Assembly (NCBI RefSeq): GCF_001590605.1
Contig: NZ_CP014504.1
Coordinates: 868,001-932,000, forward strand
Direction of reading: 5' to 3'
Length of the DNA stretch: 64,000 nucleotides
Origin: Pedobacter cryoconitis
Lineage (GTDB): Bacteria; Bacteroidota; Bacteroidia; Sphingobacteriales; Sphingobacteriaceae
This document shows, one piece after another, positions 43,660 to 52,148 of the stretch. The notes under the pieces are model-generated. The model was not told the origin of the DNA, ran no database searches, and was given only the letters and a program-made list of their open reading frames with translations. The translations under genes were made by a program, and so were the position numbers. Each line of letters starts with the position of its first letter. Position 1 is the stretch's first letter.

Positions 43660-44892
43660 TTATTTTTCAAGCAACGCATTGATCTTTTTTTCAAAAGCTG
43701 CCTTATATCTTGTATAATAATCTCCAGTACCAGGCCCGTAAAAATCGGTTGTAATTTCCGTTACCTTTCCACTCTTATCCAGAATCAATGTAGTTGGAAA
43801 CACCTTGATAGCAGTGAGCTGCGGTAGTGTTTTCTCCGTATGTAAAGAATCAGAAACAGTTGCAGGGGTGATCAGCAAAGGATATTTCACCTTAAATCTT
43901 TTCTGAAATTTGCGCACACTTGCAGCAGAACGTTTGAAATCAGTAGTGTACTCGTAAGCAAGCCCGATAACTTCTACACCTTTCTTATTGTTCTTGTCAT
44001 AATACTCGCTTAGGAAGGCTGTTTCGTCCATACAATTAGGACACCAGGAGCCCATTAGCTGAATAATAACTACTTTATTTTTAAATCTTTTATCCTGAAT
44101 TGAAACCTGTTTTCCATCGATATCGGGAAAGCTGAAATTTAAATGTCCATCCTCACCGTCTTTGAGCCTGGTCACCTGCTCAGTGGATAATGCTGCCTGA
44201 TCATCCTTTTTAGCAGTCCATACCTCTTTTGAAACCGGGCCACTATATAAATTACCGTTTGTAATATTTCCCTTATTAATCTTTCCGGTAAATACCATCG
44301 CATGGATACCATCAAAAGTTGATATCTGGAGGGAATCTCCAGTAACTATTCCGGAAAGATAGCGGTAATCGCCAGAAGGGGTAAGGATAGATCCGGTAAC
44401 CTGGTTGCCATTTTGTACAAACTGTCCAATAGCTTCCCGCTCAGAATTATTACTTCTTGTAAAATCAATTTTCCATTTACCAGCTACACTTTCAGTGGCA
44501 TCCCCATGAACAGCCGGAAAACGATAGGCCTCCTGAGTTGTCGCAGTAAAAGGCATGACAATATCTTTTGAGGTAGTTTTTCTGATCCATGTTCCCGAAA
44601 GGCTATCTTTTGAGATTATCTTTAACCTGAAAGCAGATTCAAAAACCGGCATATTAATAAATACAGAGTCCTTTACAATAGTTACCTCGTCGGCAAGCAT
44701 TTTTTCAGGCTCATTAACGATATAAAAAACTGTTTTTCCTTTCTGCTGTTGAATGTCAAGATTGAAAATGATCTTATTTCCATCATTTCTTAAAAGTGCA
44801 GCACGCCAGGCCCCATGCCGAAGAGAAGTCTGTGCAGAAGCACCAAGAGATAAAAGAGCAAATAAACCTATAGCAAGGGTCTTTTTATACAT
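43660..44892 (-). CDS. TlpA-family thiol-disulfide protein, exported
   Basis: A signal peptide (MYKKTLAIGLFALLSLGASA) is followed by a beta-rich N-terminal region of about 230 residues typical of Bacteroidota TlpA relatives. The thioredoxin-like domain (about 255-410) has redox motif SWCPNCMDE, cis-Pro region FPTTLILDKSGKV and AYEYTTDFKRS. It probably reduces or oxidises periplasmic thiols. ATG 44892 starts the signal peptide; the frame opens further upstream at 44925. Its own terminator lies downstream. Confidence 0.9.
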   Translation of the reverse strand: MYKKTLAIGLFALLSLGASAQTSLRHGAWRAALLRNDGNKIIFNLDIQQQKGKTVFYIVNEPEKMLADEVTIVKDSVFINMPVFESAFRLKIISKDSLSGTWIRKTTSKDIVMPFTATTQEAYRFPAVHGDATESVAGKWKIDFTRSNNSEREAIGQFVQNGNQVTGSILTPSGDYRYLSGIVTGDSLQISTFDGIHAMVFTGKINKGNITNGNLYSGPVSKEVWTAKKDDQAALSTEQVTRLKDGEDGHLNFSFPDIDGKQVSIQDKRFKNKVVIIQLMGSWCPNCMDETAFLSEYYDKNNKKGVEVIGLAYEYTTDFKRSAASVRKFQKRFKVKYPLLITPATVSDSLHTEKTLPQLTAIKVFPTTLILDKSGKVTEITTDFYGPGTGDYYTRYKAAFEKKINALLEK

Positions 44893-44992
44893 ATGCGTAA
44901 TTAATTTTTGATCGATTGTTATCATAATGGACGAATATACTACATGTAATTAAAATCTACTAACTCTGTAGAGTAACAATACCGTCAAATTA

Positions 44993-45508
44993 TCATAATG
45001 CCGGTTTGAGTTCCCATTGATAGTGGCTTTCATTCGTCCCTATCAAACTAAATCCCAGGGATTTTAAAACTTGTTGTGAACCTCTGTTTTTGACTTCGCA
45101 ACTTGCTGTGATCACTTGTAATCCAGGTTGTTGAAATGCCCATCCGATCAAGCCCTTCACGGCTTCGGTTGCATAACCTTTGCGCCGTGCACCCGCTATA
45201 ATTCCATAACCCACATCTGCTTCTCCTTTTAAATCAGGTAAACCTTTAAAACCAGTATCCCCAATAACAGTATGTGTTTGCTTTTCAATAATCATCCACG
45301 ATTCAAAACCAGACGGAGTGCTTACCAGGTCAAGTTTATTTATAATCCGGGGTAATGTATCCAGCATATCAGCATCCGGCCATCCATCACCTGGCTTTAA
45401 GCCTAAAGCATTTAAACCGCTAAAATCCTTTTTCAACACCTGTTCACAAATGGAATAGGTAAAAGGAATTAAATAGAGTCTTTCTGTAATAATCTTTTTA
45501 AAGGACAT
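44993..45508 (-). CDS. GNAT-family N-acetyltransferase (RimJ/RimL type)
   Basis: The protein has about 171 residues, with an N-terminal TERLYLIPFTYSICE opening as in RimJ/RimL-like enzymes. The acetyl-CoA site region reads DVGYGIIAGARRKGYATEAV and is followed by ASCEVKNRGSQQVLKSLGFS. The substrate is unknown. ATG 45508 is preferred to the GTG at 45526. Confidence 0.88.
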   Translation of the reverse strand: MSFKKIITERLYLIPFTYSICEQVLKKDFSGLNALGLKPGDGWPDADMLDTLPRIINKLDLVSTPSGFESWMIIEKQTHTVIGDTGFKGLPDLKGEADVGYGIIAGARRKGYATEAVKGLIGWAFQQPGLQVITASCEVKNRGSQQVLKSLGFSLIGTNESHYQWELKPAL

Positions 45509-45729
45509 TATATTTTTGGTTACCACACCTAACGTAATGATAATTTTCAGGATGATTGCATATTTTATTAAATCATTTTAGGGTTATTTCTTCGTACCCC
45601 TAAAATAATTACGCTTGAAGCAGGAACCTGTAATCAAAATTTCCATTTGCTTTTAGCAACGGAAATTGGCGGCTTAGGTTGAATGAATTGCATTGTTAAG
45701 CTCTGATAAATTGTGTAAGCTTGCAAATC

Positions 45730-47208
45730 ATGGAAAATCAAAGGAAGCTCAGGCCTGTCATGTTTGTTGGAACCTCATCTGATGTAGGTAAAAGTGTGAT
45801 TACTGCCGGATTCTGCCGGATCTTTAAGCAAGATGGCTACAGGCCTGCACCATTTAAGGCGCAGAATATGTCGCTTAACAGTTATGCTACTCCTGAAGGT
45901 TTGGAAATAGGCCGTGCACAAGCAGTGCAAGCAGAAGCTGCCGGGATTCCCTGTCATACCGATATGAATCCTGTGCTGCTTAAACCAACGAATGATCAAA
46001 CGGCACAAGTGATCCTGAATGGGAAATCTATTGGAAATCAAAGTGCAAAAGAATACTTCTTATCAAATGATCGTGCAACCCTCTTTGAAGAAGTTAAACT
46101 CGCCTATCAAAGACTGGCCTCCCGCTATTCACCCATCGTTATGGAAGGGGCGGGGAGCATCTCTGAGCTGAATCTTAAAAAAAGAGATATTACCAATATG
46201 AGGATGGCCATTGCAGCTGGTGCAGCAACTTATCTGGTGACAGATATTGACAAAGGCGGTATTTTTGCCAGTCTTTATGGAACGATGCAGCTGCTGGAGC
46301 CAGAAGAAAAAGCATGTATCAAGGGAATTATTATTAACAAATTCAGAGGCGACCCGGATCTTTTCCAGGATGGAAAAAAGATGATAGAAGATTTATGCGG
46401 AGTTCCTGTTATCGGAATTATTCCCTACTTCAAGGATATCTTTATCGAAGAAGAAGATGCCGTTTCTCTGAAGCTCAAAAGAAATCAACCTGTGCCGGGC
46501 AAAGTCAATATTGCGGTGGTTTTAGTAAGCAGAATGTCTAATTTTACTGATTTTGACCGGTTAGATAAAGATAGCCGGGTCAATCTCTATTATACCCATA
46601 CCGCAGCAGGGATCGCTCAGGCAGATATTGTAATCCTTCCTGGCAGTAAAAATACTATCGAAGATCTGATTGAACTCCGGCATAACGGATTGGCAGAAGC
46701 GATTATCCTGGCGCACCAAAACCAGCGGACCGTGATTGGTATCTGCGGAGGATATCAAATGATGGGGAAAACTATTAAAGATCCCGGTCAAATAGAATCT
46801 GCTGCAGGAGAAATTGATGGTTTAGGTATTTTACCCGTCGAAACCCTTTTACGCGATGAAAAAACGACCAGACAATGTAGTTTTACCTACCGTGATTTCT
46901 CTGAAAAATGTATTGGATATGAGATTCATATGGGGGAGACTAAAGTTCAGGGAGCACCACAACCTGTAGCCCATTTAGAAGAAAAACAGACTGATGGCTA
47001 TTTTTTATCAGAAAAATGCTGGGGTTCCTACCTGCATGGTATTCTGGATAACGAGGTCGTCATCAATGATTTGGTTGCCCCCTATACCGATTTGCAAGTA
47101 CCGTATGTAGATTATTTGCAATTCCGAAGCGAACAATATGATAAATTAGCGGTATTGTTAAGAGAAAACCTGGATATTGAACAGGTATACCAGCATATAA
47201 AAGATTAA
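45730..47208 (+). CDS. cobQ: Cobyric acid synthase
   Basis: The enzyme amidates four side chains of adenosylcobyrinic acid a,c-diamide. It has 492 residues. The N-terminal ATP domain reads VGTSSDVGKSVITAGFCR and PFKAQNMSLNS. The C-terminal glutaminase-like domain has Cys in GICGGYQMMGK and His in SYLHGILDN. The start is ATG 45730. It heads cobQ, the CobD-like gene, cbiB and an NTPase gene. The upstream region holds two hairpins (45576-45605 with TTTTAGGG arms, and one around 45640-45670) but no recognisable cobalamin riboswitch. Since no earlier corrin genes are present here, the operon serves late synthesis or salvage. Confidence 0.95.
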   Translation: MENQRKLRPVMFVGTSSDVGKSVITAGFCRIFKQDGYRPAPFKAQNMSLNSYATPEGLEIGRAQAVQAEAAGIPCHTDMNPVLLKPTNDQTAQVILNGKSIGNQSAKEYFLSNDRATLFEEVKLAYQRLASRYSPIVMEGAGSISELNLKKRDITNMRMAIAAGAATYLVTDIDKGGIFASLYGTMQLLEPEEKACIKGIIINKFRGDPDLFQDGKKMIEDLCGVPVIGIIPYFKDIFIEEEDAVSLKLKRNQPVPGKVNIAVVLVSRMSNFTDFDRLDKDSRVNLYYTHTAAGIAQADIVILPGSKNTIEDLIELRHNGLAEAIILAHQNQRTVIGICGGYQMMGKTIKDPGQIESAAGEIDGLGILPVETLLRDEKTTRQCSFTYRDFSEKCIGYEIHMGETKVQGAPQPVAHLEEKQTDGYFLSEKCWGSYLHGILDNEVVINDLVAPYTDLQVPYVDYLQFRSEQYDKLAVLLRENLDIEQVYQHIKD

Positions 47209-47212
47209 TAAA

Positions 47213-48226
47213 ATGTTTCAGGGACACGGAGACGATGGATATTTACATCAGCAAACATTAGCAGCAGATTTTAGTACGAACGTATGGCATGGTGGAGCAC
47301 CAAAAGGCCTGAAAGAACATCTTTTTACGCAATGGGACCACGTGCAGCGTTATCCTGAAGTACTGGCAGAAAGCCTTACTCAAAAGATAGCCTCTTTCTA
47401 TGGCTTTAAATCTGAAAATATATTGGTCACCAATGGTAGTACCGAAAGTATTTATCTGGTTGCTCAGGCTTTTAAAAATGGGAAATCAACAATAACTATC
47501 CCTGCTTTTGCAGAGTATGAAGATGCTTGTAAATTATTCGGGCATCAGCTGCATTTCCTGAATTGGGACGATTTGGAGACCGGTATTTCCAGTGATACCG
47601 GATTGCTATTTATCTGCAACCCGAATAATCCTACCGGATCAGTTTTTAAAGAACTGGAAACCTTAATTCATAAACATCCAAAAGTCCTGTTTGTTGTTGA
47701 TGAAGCTTTTATTGAATTTACTTTATCGATTACCTCAGTACTTGGTTTAATTGAAAAATACAGCAACCTGATCGTTTTACGCTCTATGACCAAAGCCTAT
47801 GCTATTCCGGGTTTAAGGTTAGGTTATATCGCTGCCAATCCAGTGTTAATTGACCGGTTAAAGTCATTTAAATTGCCTTGGGCAGTGAATGCAATGGCTA
47901 TAGCAGCCGGTCATTTTATTTTTGATCATCTCCATACGATACAAATTCCCCTGCAGCAATTGTTAACAGACAGGAATGAGTTGATCAGGAAACTGGAGGG
48001 CAGTCCGCTGAAAGTTTATCCCAGTCATACCCATTTTTTTCTGGCTACTACAAATCAGCATACCGGCGCGATATTAAAACAGTTTTTACTAAAAGAATTT
48101 AATATATTGATCCGTGATGCGGGGAATTTCAGAGGACTTACCGAAAAACATATCCGTATCGCCACTTTAAGTCAAAATAAAAATCAATTGCTGATTAATG
48201 CTTTAGCTGAATGGAAAACTATATAA
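47213..48226 (+). CDS. cobD: CobD-like aminotransferase (probable threonine-phosphate decarboxylase)
   Basis: A fold-type I PLP enzyme of 337 residues: N-terminal YLHQQTLAADFSTNVWHGG, TNGSTESIYLVAQAF, NPNNPTGSVF, VVDEAFIEF and PLP Lys in SMTKAYAIPGLRLGY. HisC relatives share the fold, but position between cobQ and cbiB favours making (R)-1-amino-2-propanol phosphate for the nucleotide loop linker. It overlaps the start of cbiB by 16 bases. The name follows Salmonella usage. Confidence 0.88.
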   Translation: MFQGHGDDGYLHQQTLAADFSTNVWHGGAPKGLKEHLFTQWDHVQRYPEVLAESLTQKIASFYGFKSENILVTNGSTESIYLVAQAFKNGKSTITIPAFAEYEDACKLFGHQLHFLNWDDLETGISSDTGLLFICNPNNPTGSVFKELETLIHKHPKVLFVVDEAFIEFTLSITSVLGLIEKYSNLIVLRSMTKAYAIPGLRLGYIAANPVLIDRLKSFKLPWAVNAMAIAAGHFIFDHLHTIQIPLQQLLTDRNELIRKLEGSPLKVYPSHTHFFLATTNQHTGAILKQFLLKEFNILIRDAGNFRGLTEKHIRIATLSQNKNQLLINALAEWKTI

Positions 48227-49146
48227 TCATTGTAATTCCCTTGCTTGCAGGTTATCTGCTGGATTTACTCTTTGGTGATCCCGAAGGTTTACCACATCCA
48301 GTCCGGTTTTTTGGCAGTCTGATCAATTTGGGTGAAAAGTACCTGAATCAGGGGAAATTCAGATTTCTTAAAGGAATGATCATGGTGCTGATCTTATGTT
48401 CCGGAACATTTTTAGTTTTTTACGGAGCGATCCATTTTATGCTGAGCCACAGTGTGCCTGTATATTTTCTTTTTGCCACTGCTTTTGTCTATTACGCTCT
48501 GGCTAATAAAGGACTGATTACCGAAGGGAAACAAGTTTTTGATACTTTGAAATATAAAGGGCTCGAAGCCGGGCGCAAACGCTTATCCCGTATCGTAGGG
48601 CGTGATACATCCAATCTTGACGAACAACAGATCCGTGTTGCCGTTTTTGAAACTATGTCAGAAAACCTGAGCGATGGCGTAATTGCACCGCTGTTTTTCT
48701 ACTTTATAGCTGGTATCCCTGGTATGCTTACTTATAAAATGATTAATACATTGGATTCCATGATCGGTTATCGCAATGACAGGTATGAATATTTTGGGAA
48801 ATTCGCAGCGCGTCTGGATGACGTTGCCAACTTTATTCCGGCAAGAATAACAACCGTATTAATGCTGCTAGTAACTTTTAGTATGCGGGGCTGGCAATTC
48901 GTAATGAAATATGGGCATCAGCATCAAAGCCCGAATGCTGGTTATCCTGAAGCGGCACTCGCCGGTATACTGGATGTTCAATTTGGGGGGCCGAATGTTT
49001 ACCATGGGATTTTGGTTGACAAACCACTTATCGGTAGCAACAGCCGTGAAATTAAACACGAAGAATTCAAAATAGTGAGCAGTATCAATCAGGGGGTTTG
49101 CCTGCTCATGGTGCTATCCATCAGCATCTATTTCTTTCAGCTCTAA
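48211..49146 (+). CDS. cbiB: Adenosylcobinamide-phosphate synthase CbiB
   Basis: An integral membrane enzyme that attaches aminopropanol (phosphate) to adenosylcobyric acid. It is 311 residues with LLAGYLLDLLFGDPEGLPHP, SRIVGRDTSNLDEQQIRVAV, ETMSENLSDGVIAPLFFY, MIGYRNDRYEYFGKFAARLD and NAGYPEAALAGILDVQFGG, all diagnostic, plus several membrane helices. It is translationally coupled to the CobD-like gene. Confidence 0.95.
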   Translation: MENYIIIVIPLLAGYLLDLLFGDPEGLPHPVRFFGSLINLGEKYLNQGKFRFLKGMIMVLILCSGTFLVFYGAIHFMLSHSVPVYFLFATAFVYYALANKGLITEGKQVFDTLKYKGLEAGRKRLSRIVGRDTSNLDEQQIRVAVFETMSENLSDGVIAPLFFYFIAGIPGMLTYKMINTLDSMIGYRNDRYEYFGKFAARLDDVANFIPARITTVLMLLVTFSMRGWQFVMKYGHQHQSPNAGYPEAALAGILDVQFGGPNVYHGILVDKPLIGSNSREIKHEEFKIVSSINQGVCLLMVLSISIYFFQL

Positions 49147-49153
49147 ACACTCC

Positions 49154-49690
49154 ATGACCAGTCCAGTACAAAAATATATCATTAGCGGAGGCCCCGGCTC
49201 AGGTAAAACAACCCTGATTAACGGATTGCAGCAACAAGGTTATTTTTGTGCTGAAGAAATATCCAGAAAGATGATCATTCAGGAGGCCGCAAAAGGATCA
49301 TGTTGTTTGCCCTGGATAGATATTTCCTGTTTTTCAGCTAAAGTTTTTCGGGAAATGATCCTTTCCTGGAATCAGGCACCTGCAGATCGTATTGTTTTCT
49401 TTGACCGTGCTATTCCTGATATTATTGCTTACCTGAATGTAGCTGAAGTCGCTGTTTCGGAAGAATATTATACTGCTTTAGCGCTTTACCCTTATCACAA
49501 GCAGGTTTTTATACTCCCACCATGGGAAGCTATTTATGTAAATGACAGTGAACGCTGGCAAACCTATGAAGAGGCAGTGCTCCTGAACGAAGCCATCAGT
49601 AAGGCTTATACTGCCTGCGGATTCGAGCTGATTGATGTTCCCAAAAACTCGCCGGCAGCGCGCATTGCATTTATCCTCGATTTTATCTAG
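49154..49690 (+). CDS. P-loop NTPase (AAA_28/NadR-like) in the cobamide operon
   Basis: A 178-residue P-loop protein: Walker A SGGPGSGKTTLI, Walker B-like RIVFFDRAIPDIIAYL and a C-terminal ERWQTYEEAVLLNEAISKAY pattern as in AAA_28/Ttd14-like kinases. No cobamide function is established for it to my knowledge. It is the last gene before the riboswitch, 7 bases after cbiB, so co-expression with cobamide genes is clear. A small-molecule or nucleotide kinase role is possible. Confidence 0.85.
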   Translation: MTSPVQKYIISGGPGSGKTTLINGLQQQGYFCAEEISRKMIIQEAAKGSCCLPWIDISCFSAKVFREMILSWNQAPADRIVFFDRAIPDIIAYLNVAEVAVSEEYYTALALYPYHKQVFILPPWEAIYVNDSERWQTYEEAVLLNEAISKAYTACGFELIDVPKNSPAARIAFILDFI

Positions 49691-49693
49691 GTT

Positions 49694-49715
49694 TGCAGTC
49701 TTAAGGCTGCATTTT
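49694..49715 (+). terminator. Weak hairpin at the end of the cobQ-NTPase operon
   Basis: A 7-bp stem with one G-U pair and a TTAA loop (TGCAGTC, GGCTGCA) is followed by only four T. It may partly end the upstream transcript before the riboswitch. Confidence 0.4.
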
Positions 49716-49724
49716 AGGGAAGCA

Positions 49725-49905
49725 TCTGTTTTAAGCGCATTAAAAATTGAACAAGTGCCCGTAAAATGCTTTAAGGGAATCCCGGCGTAAATCCGGAACA
49801 GTCTCCGCTGCTGTAAACCTCGTTATTGAACTGCTGTTAAAACCACTTTCGCAAAGAAGGGAAGGTCGCAGTTTGAGGAAGTCAGAAGACCTGCCTTAGG
49901 AATAG
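49725..49905 (+). ncRNA. Cobalamin riboswitch
   Basis: Core landmarks appear in the right order: GTGCCCGTAA, TTTAAGGGAATCCCGG, AAATCCGGAACAGTC, CCGCTGCTGTAA, CCACTTTCG, GAAGGGAAGGTCGCAG and GTCAGAAGACCTGCC, ending about 35 bases before the lipoprotein start. This matches the cobalamin aptamer consensus. It would shut off the import genes downstream when adenosylcobalamin or a relative is abundant. The exact 5' boundary is approximate. Confidence 0.92.
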
Positions 49906-49939
49906 TTATTAAATGCTTTCGGAAGAAAGGCTAAACTTT

Positions 49940-51109
49940 ATGATGAAAAAAACAAATTATTCATCATTCAGGGGAATATTCTCCTGTCTGATCGTTTCTC
50001 TGTTGCTGATTACCTCCTGCAAGCAGAACCAGTCTGGCCAAAAACATACCTCCGCAAAGACCGGCAGTGCGGCAATCAAATACGCCAAAGGCTTTAATAT
50101 CGATTATTATGAGGACTATAAAGTGGTCAGTATTTATTCCAGTATGGGCGCACATGCAGACACCGTTCAATATGTTTTATTAGCGAAAGGGGCAAAGGCT
50201 CCGGAAGGCTATAAAAAAGCACAGTTGATACAAATTCCTGTCCAAAGCCTAATAGCCATGTCATCTATGCACATCGCATTAGCTGATTTTGCAGGTTCAG
50301 CAGATGCAATAACAGGTTTGGGGAGCTTAAAATATGTAAGTTCTGAAACCGTAAGAAAAAACATAACTGCGGGTAAAGTCAAAGAAGTTGGTATAGACGG
50401 AACCATGAATGATGAAATGCTGATCAGTATGAAACCAGGTCTGGTGATGGTGATGGGAAGCCCTGATGCTAAATTCAGTAAATACGAAACGCTGACCGGT
50501 GCGGGTGTACCTGTAATGCTCAATTCTGAATGGCTGGAAACTACGCCGCTTGGCCGTGCAGAATGGGTTAAGTTAATGGCCGCATTGATGGATAAGGAAG
50601 ACTACGTTAATACTAAATTTGATGCAGTAGAAAAAGAATATAACCGCCTGGCAGCCATAGGGAAAAAAGCGGTAACTAAGCCTACGCTGGTTTGTGGGAT
50701 GCCTTATAAAGGAACATGGTATGTACCGGATGGTGACAGTTACATGGTTCAGTTTCTGAAGGATGCCGGCACAAATTATAAATGGGCAGATGTTCATGGA
50801 AAAGGTAGTTTGCCACTTAATTTTGAAACTGTTGCCCCAGTTGCCCTAAAGGCAGATTTCTGGTTGAATGTAGGAACCGTAGATAGTAAAAATGAGATCA
50901 AAGCAATAGACAATCGTTATGCTGATTTTAAACCATTTAAAGAAAACCACATTTTTAACTTTAATAAAAAGGTAAATGATATTGGTTCCAATGATTATTG
51001 GGAATCCGGAGCTGTTAACCCACAGCTAATCTTAAGCGACTTAATCAAGATCTTTCATCCCGAATTACTACCGGATTACCAGCTCGTTTATTACAAGCAA
51101 TTGAATTAA
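49940..51109 (+). CDS. ABC transporter substrate-binding lipoprotein (BtuF-like)
   Basis: A lipoprotein signal (FSCLIVSLLLITSC) is followed by a type III periplasmic-binding fold: ALADFAGSADAITGLGSLKY, MKPGLVMVMGSPD, KLMAALMDKEDYVNTKF and a C-terminal NPQLILSDLIKIFHPELLP. Sequence alone could mean a ferric-siderophore binder. The riboswitch immediately upstream argues for cobalamin or cobinamide. ATG 49940 and 49943 are both possible starts. It is the first gene of the import operon. Confidence 0.9.
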   Translation: MMKKTNYSSFRGIFSCLIVSLLLITSCKQNQSGQKHTSAKTGSAAIKYAKGFNIDYYEDYKVVSIYSSMGAHADTVQYVLLAKGAKAPEGYKKAQLIQIPVQSLIAMSSMHIALADFAGSADAITGLGSLKYVSSETVRKNITAGKVKEVGIDGTMNDEMLISMKPGLVMVMGSPDAKFSKYETLTGAGVPVMLNSEWLETTPLGRAEWVKLMAALMDKEDYVNTKFDAVEKEYNRLAAIGKKAVTKPTLVCGMPYKGTWYVPDGDSYMVQFLKDAGTNYKWADVHGKGSLPLNFETVAPVALKADFWLNVGTVDSKNEIKAIDNRYADFKPFKENHIFNFNKKVNDIGSNDYWESGAVNPQLILSDLIKIFHPELLPDYQLVYYKQLN

Positions 51110-51119
51110 TCCTAAGAAA

Positions 51120-52148
51120 TTGAACAAAATAAAAGTTTTAGTATTGCTCGCCATATTAGTGGTGGCTTTCTTGCTTGATGTAGCCCTTGGTTCCGTCCAT
51201 ATCCCTTTGAAAGACGTAGTCAAGGTCTTATTTAGCGCTGATTCAGGAAATGATACCTGGGTTTATATCATTGAAAAAATCAGGTTACCTAAAGCCCTGA
51301 CAGCTGTTATTGTGGGCTGCGGCTTATCTGTCAGCGGTTTACAGATGCAAACACTTTTCCGCAACCCACTTGCAGGGCCTTCAGTTTTAGGAATAACTGC
51401 TGGTGCTAGTTTAGGGGTAGCCCTGGTCATGCTGTCTGCCGGGAGTATTACCAGTTTATACACCATTAAAGAATTGGGCATTTCGGGAAGCTGGTTAATT
51501 ATTGTGGCTTCTTCTTTAGGAGCAGCATTGATCATGATTTTGATCGTGTCCATTTCCTCTTCTTTAAAAGATAACGTTATTGTATTGATCGTTGGCGTGA
51601 TGATTGGGAATATCACACTTTCAGTAATTAGTATCTGGCAGTATTTTAGCTCACCTGAGCTGATTAAAGATTATTTGCTCTGGACATTTGGTTCTTTGGG
51701 CGGGGTAACCGGCGGGCAACTGTTAATTTTAGCCATTGTCGTATTTGCGGGCTTATTAATTTCATTCCTGTCTTCAAAATTGCTGGACGCTTTACTCCTG
51801 GGCGACAATTACGCCAGAAGCATGGGGTTGACTGTAAAGCGTGCACGAATTCTGATTATTGGCAGTACAAGCATTTTAGCAGGAGGGATTACTGCCTTTT
51901 GCGGTCCAATCGGTTTTATAGGGATAGCTGTGCCGCATTTAGCAAGAGCTTTATTCCATACTTCAAGCCACCGTATTTTAATTCCTGCTTGTTGTCTGAT
52001 TGGAACAGTCTTAATGCTGATTTGTGATCTGGTTGCACAATTGCCAGGAAGTCAGACTGTTTTGCCAATCAATGTGATTACTGCACTGGTAGGGTCACCT
52101 GTTGTGATCTGGATTATTGCCGGGCCAACTAAATTAAGAGGATTCTAA
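51120..52148 (+). CDS. FecCD-type ABC transporter permease (BtuC-like), TTG start
   Basis: A 342-residue permease with about nine or ten membrane helices. Family motifs are IRLPKALTAVIVGCGLSVSG, QTLFRNPLAGPSVLGITAGA, LDALLLGDNYARSMGL and FCGPIGFIGIAVPHLAR. The frame has no ATG near its 5' end; the first suitable codon is TTG at 51120, preceded by the purine-rich TAAGAAA, 10 bases after the lipoprotein stop. It overlaps the ATPase start by one base. Works with BtuF- and BtuD-like proteins. Confidence 0.92.
   Translation: MNKIKVLVLLAILVVAFLLDVALGSVHIPLKDVVKVLFSADSGNDTWVYIIEKIRLPKALTAVIVGCGLSVSGLQMQTLFRNPLAGPSVLGITAGASLGVALVMLSAGSITSLYTIKELGISGSWLIIVASSLGAALIMILIVSISSSLKDNVIVLIVGVMIGNITLSVISIWQYFSSPELIKDYLLWTFGSLGGVTGGQLLILAIVVFAGLLISFLSSKLLDALLLGDNYARSMGLTVKRARILIIGSTSILAGGITAFCGPIGFIGIAVPHLARALFHTSSHRILIPACCLIGTVLMLICDLVAQLPGSQTVLPINVITALVGSPVVIWIIAGPTKLRGF

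Noticed and set aside
45509..45729. Possible cobalamin riboswitch upstream of cobQ
   Set aside because: Hairpins are present, but none of the aptamer core motifs seen at 49725-49905 occur here.
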